Source: Myxococcales bacterium (GTDB lineage: Bacteria; Myxococcota_A; Bradymonadia; UBA7976; UBA1532). Taken from it: DNA of 64,000 nt. The notes under the pieces were generated by a model. The model did no database searches, was not told the origin of the DNA, and saw only the letters and a list, made by a program, of their open reading frames with translations. The translations under genes were made by a program, and so were the position numbers. The stretch is taken from NCBI GenBank assembly GCA_002731825.1, contig PCCS01000045.1, forward strand, positions 1-64,000, in the 5' to 3' direction. Positions 61,768 to 64,000 of this stretch are shown one piece after another (the first letter of the stretch is position 1; every line of letters begins with the position of its first letter).

Positions 61768-62570
61768 TCAGTGGCATTATCGGTCCGACTGACCGGCAAG
61801 TTTACACCTTCAAAATTTGCGTACAGTCTATCCAAGCAGAGCCCATGTGCTGGCGCGGTCGGGCCAGCTGTTTGCCGATCTCTCGCATCGAGTATGTTGG
61901 CGATCTCGTCTGCAGTGAGCCGACCCCGACCTACGTCCACCAGGGTGCCGATCATGATTCGAACCATGTTTTTCATAAATGCCGTGCCGGTAATGCTAAA
62001 TTGTAAGGACCCATCTTTCGATGTCTCGACCTGTATCTGAGTTAGGGTCCGCACAGTGCTTTTATGACTACCATCTGTGGCTGCAAAGCTCGTAAAATCA
62101 TGTGTTCCGACGAGGATATCTGATGCTGCGAGAATTCGATTGGTATCGAGCGGCCACGGTAATCTCCATGCCCACCGGTCTTGCAGTGGACGCCGTTGGT
62201 GACTCTGATAGACCCTGTAGAGATAGGTTTTTCCTTGGTTTTCGAATCTGGGATTGTAGTTAGTTGTTACCTCGCGCGGCGCGCGAACAGAGATCGCTGC
62301 TGGAAGCCGTACATTGACGGCCTTTATGAATCCATCCAATGATGCGGGGTGATCGATGGTTACAGCAGCAAGCTGATCGCGGGCATGAACGCCTGCATCC
62401 GTTCTGCTTGCGCCTTGGACCGGGCACGCGCATCCCACGAAATCGCTGACGGCGATCTCAAGTTGGTTTTGGATGGTTAAAGGTACGTTTGGCTGACTTT
62501 GCCATCCGCTGTAACCTGTTCCATCATATTCGACCCGAAACGCAACTCGCCTCGCTGCACCAGACGGCAT
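61764..62570 (-). CDS. truA: tRNA pseudouridine(38-40) synthase
   Basis: TruA makes pseudouridine in the anticodon arm of tRNA. The 268-residue product has VEYDGTGYSGWQSQP at the start, the catalytic Asp58 in GASRTDAGVHA, and YLYRVYQS and NMVRIMIGTLVDVGRG further on. I chose the ATG at 62570, five bases from the stop of the upstream barrel gene; the longer frame to 62648 lies inside that gene. It overlaps the end of the convergent gene by four bases. Confidence 0.95.
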   Translation of the reverse strand: MPSGAARRVAFRVEYDGTGYSGWQSQPNVPLTIQNQLEIAVSDFVGCACPVQGASRTDAGVHARDQLAAVTIDHPASLDGFIKAVNVRLPAAISVRAPREVTTNYNPRFENQGKTYLYRVYQSHQRRPLQDRWAWRLPWPLDTNRILAASDILVGTHDFTSFAATDGSHKSTVRTLTQIQVETSKDGSLQFSITGTAFMKNMVRIMIGTLVDVGRGRLTADEIANILDARDRQTAGPTAPAHGLCLDRLYANFEGVNLPVSRTDNATD

Positions 62571-62574
62571 GGGA

Positions 62575-63285
62575 TTAGATATCCAGCGCCAGACCGAACA
62601 TGAGAACTTCATCTCCCAAACGGAACGATTCAGCCGAACCAAAATCATCTACTCTGGAATATTGGTATTCAATTGTGAAATACGTATTCATCAGGCCAGC
62701 ATCCCGCTCAAAATCAATGGCCGCCTCCGGATCCAATGCGTCAAGCAAAAGATGAATGCCCACAGCCGCATGCCAGCCAAGTGTGCCACCCGTTGCTTTT
62801 TGGCCAGGTGCAAATTCTGCAACGCTATCCGAACCATCATAGATGCGCCAATAAGAATAGCTCAAGCCGACTCGAGCTATGGGCGCTAGGGGCACGTAGT
62901 CTAACCAACGGTCGACTCGATATGAGGCTTGTAATTGGAAAGGGTAGATTATCATTTCAGTAGTGTCGCTGGCGTCCGAGCCTGTCGGCGCGATGGCCTT
63001 ACCTTCTTTACACCAATAGCCGGCGGAGACGCCGATGCCGGTTGTTCCGATGGGCGTAGCGATATTGCGTTGCATGCTGATTTTAAACAAGAGCGATGGG
63101 TCACCACTGAACGCACTTTCATATGGGGGTAACACAGAGCCAGCGGACCGTTCAAACTGGGAGTCAATGTTCGGCGTATAACTCCCTAGCTGAATATCCA
63201 GTGTGTACTTGGGAGGGGCTTCGTCGGCTGTTGCGACACTGACAAGGGACGATAGGAGAAGCGTCGTATACAGTATGCGAATCAT
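62575..63285 (-). CDS. Outer-membrane beta-barrel protein, MXAN_2562-like
   Basis: The 236-residue product has a signal peptide (SVATADE) and amphipathic strands typical of a small outer-membrane barrel, with a conserved-looking start (LDIQLGSYTPNID) and the pattern YWCKEGKAI and LAPIARVGLSYSYWRIYDG. The pairing with a MYXO-CTERM-like protein directly upstream resembles what is known as the MXAN_2561/2562 pair in myxobacteria; I assign it by resemblance only. It overlaps its upstream neighbour by four bases (ATGA) and lies four bases before truA. Confidence 0.75.
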   Translation of the reverse strand: MIRILYTTLLLSSLVSVATADEAPPKYTLDIQLGSYTPNIDSQFERSAGSVLPPYESAFSGDPSLLFKISMQRNIATPIGTTGIGVSAGYWCKEGKAIAPTGSDASDTTEMIIYPFQLQASYRVDRWLDYVPLAPIARVGLSYSYWRIYDGSDSVAEFAPGQKATGGTLGWHAAVGIHLLLDALDPEAAIDFERDAGLMNTYFTIEYQYSRVDDFGSAESFRLGDEVLMFGLALDI

Positions 63286-64000
63286 TGTCGACTCCTCCTC
63301 ATGACCAAAGTGAATCCAAAGAGGAGCCCAAAAACGGCCAGCGGTCCTGTATTGTTTGCCGGTATGCTTGCACAGCCACCTGTTTCACCGGCAGCACCAC
63401 CAAGCCTCGCGGTGTAGAGTTCTGCGAAATCCAGCAGTGCTGAGGGCGCGGCCGTCTCCGCTTCACTATTGGCACTTCGATTACCCGCCTGGTCAAAAGC
63501 TGCAACAACCACCGTATATTCGATGTCATTCGTCAGACCTTCATACCTGTATTCAGCGCCTGAATTGAGTTGTGACGTCATTTTGCAACTGGTAGCGGCA
63601 AAACCACCCCGCAGTTCCTCCAACGTGAGCGGCTCACCATCGCCTGTCGACGGCTGGTTTTGCTCGCTTGTATTCGACGCTGCCTGAACGCAGACCTCAT
63701 GACTGTCAACGTCATCATTGTTGCGATCAGCCGCATCCAGGGTGACGACCAGGGCGCCTTCTGCGGCGCGCACTGTCGGAGCCGCCGAGGGCGCTTGTGG
63801 CGCTGTCACATCGATGGTCAACGTGATGGCGTCTGAGCTGGTGTTCTCTGCCGCCACATCGAGGCTACCGTCCTCGGGCTCAACTCCGATGAGATCGGTC
63901 CGAAACCTGATTTCGCGATCAGCTTCGCAAAGAAATCCTACGAGGTCGTTGACGCCACCAGTTCCCGTCGGATTTAGACCCGCTACCCCACCATTCAAGG
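63282..64000 (-). CDS. MYXO-CTERM-like surface protein with fibronectin-III-like domain (5' end outside window)
   Basis: The frame is open to the right edge, so the N-terminus is not seen. The visible 239 residues include a fibronectin type III-like stretch (APSAAPTVRAAEGALVVTLDAADRN, YRYEGLTNDIEYTVVVAAFDQAGNRS) and a C-terminal tail GCASIP, then a hydrophobic helix and Arg/Ser/Arg-Gln end (FTLVMRRSRQ), as in MYXO-CTERM signals. It is upstream of, and coupled to, the MXAN_2562-like barrel. Probably surface-anchored. Confidence 0.75.
   Translation of the reverse strand, partial: LNGGVAGLNPTGTGGVNDLVGFLCEADREIRFRTDLIGVEPEDGSLDVAAENTSSDAITLTIDVTAPQAPSAAPTVRAAEGALVVTLDAADRNNDDVDSHEVCVQAASNTSEQNQPSTGDGEPLTLEELRGGFAATSCKMTSQLNSGAEYRYEGLTNDIEYTVVVAAFDQAGNRSANSEAETAAPSALLDFAELYTARLGGAAGETGGCASIPANNTGPLAVFGLLFGFTLVMRRSRQ

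Noticed and set aside
1-64000. tRNA, rRNA, mobile elements, prophage or defence islands
   Set aside because: No transposase, integrase, phage structural gene, repeat-spacer array or RNA gene was recognisable; the gaps between genes are short and mostly promoter-sized.

Overview
The window looks like a chromosomal segment of a Gram-negative bacterium of the Myxococcota or a related former deltaproteobacterial lineage (Bradymonadales-like is possible). This is inferred from gene content: a CarD/CdnL regulator of 164 residues, MYXO-CTERM-like C-terminal tails on two secreted Cys-rich or fibronectin-like proteins, a beta-barrel resembling the MXAN_2562 family, MopE-type Asp/Cys metal-binding motifs, a Ser/Thr kinase fused to a SUMF1-type domain, a PEGA-domain protein, thrombospondin-3/OmpA proteins and many lipoproteins and beta-barrels. 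Base composition is moderate and even. I see no insertion sequence, phage gene, integrase, CRISPR array, tRNA or rRNA. No stretch longer than about 300 bases lacks a gene. Genes are tightly packed, with many 1-8 nt ATGA-type overlaps that indicate translational coupling.

Layout. 1-185: Ala/Glu-rich tail of a gene entering from the left, closed by a strong terminator. 288-2707 (-): scoA, scoB and a lipoprotein. 2849-6565 (+): a five-gene coupled operon of a zinc-ribbon protein, acpS, a substrate-binding-like lipoprotein, a histidine kinase and a NarL-type regulator. 6594-11289: pckA, trmH, ttcA, a methyltransferase and a lipoprotein. 11387-17433: prfC, a small membrane protein, a membrane protein with murJ, and a UbiB/ABC1 kinase. 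17452-25372 (-): an envelope protein, then an operon reading leftward of beta-barrel, 11-heme-motif cytochrome, lipoprotein, FadL-like channel and a homocysteine methyltransferase/MTHFR fusion. 25605-32526 (+): a minor-pilin cluster (fimT, pilV, pilW, pilX) and a PilY1-like adhesin split into two secreted proteins.

32534-40689: a PEGA protein, an uncharacterised protein and a large kinase-SUMF1 fusion on one strand, facing a TPR protein and a membrane-anchored alkaline-phosphatase-superfamily enzyme. 40706-46049: a SpoIID-like protein, an orphan DNA methyltransferase, and a metalloprotease-plsY-DHH-like operon. 46296-51950: nadC with a second FadL-like channel, then a coiled-coil protein, an Rrf2 regulator, a JAMM peptidase and LarE. 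52102-57286: a matrixin-type protease with a partner, BamD, and a PpiC/SurA-like lipoprotein. 57372-64000: a small protein, CarD, a DUF4398-like lipoprotein, a TSP3-OmpA lipoprotein, a low-complexity/beta-barrel fusion, truA, and an MXAN_2562/2561-like pair that runs off the right edge.

Themes. Much of the window builds or senses the cell envelope: pilus tip, outer-membrane channels, BamD and SurA-like folding factors, MurJ, PlsY and OmpA anchors. The most interesting block is 22929-32526, where a type IV pilus tip module and a multiheme cytochrome/beta-barrel operon diverge from one intergenic region that carries an exact 11-bp direct repeat.
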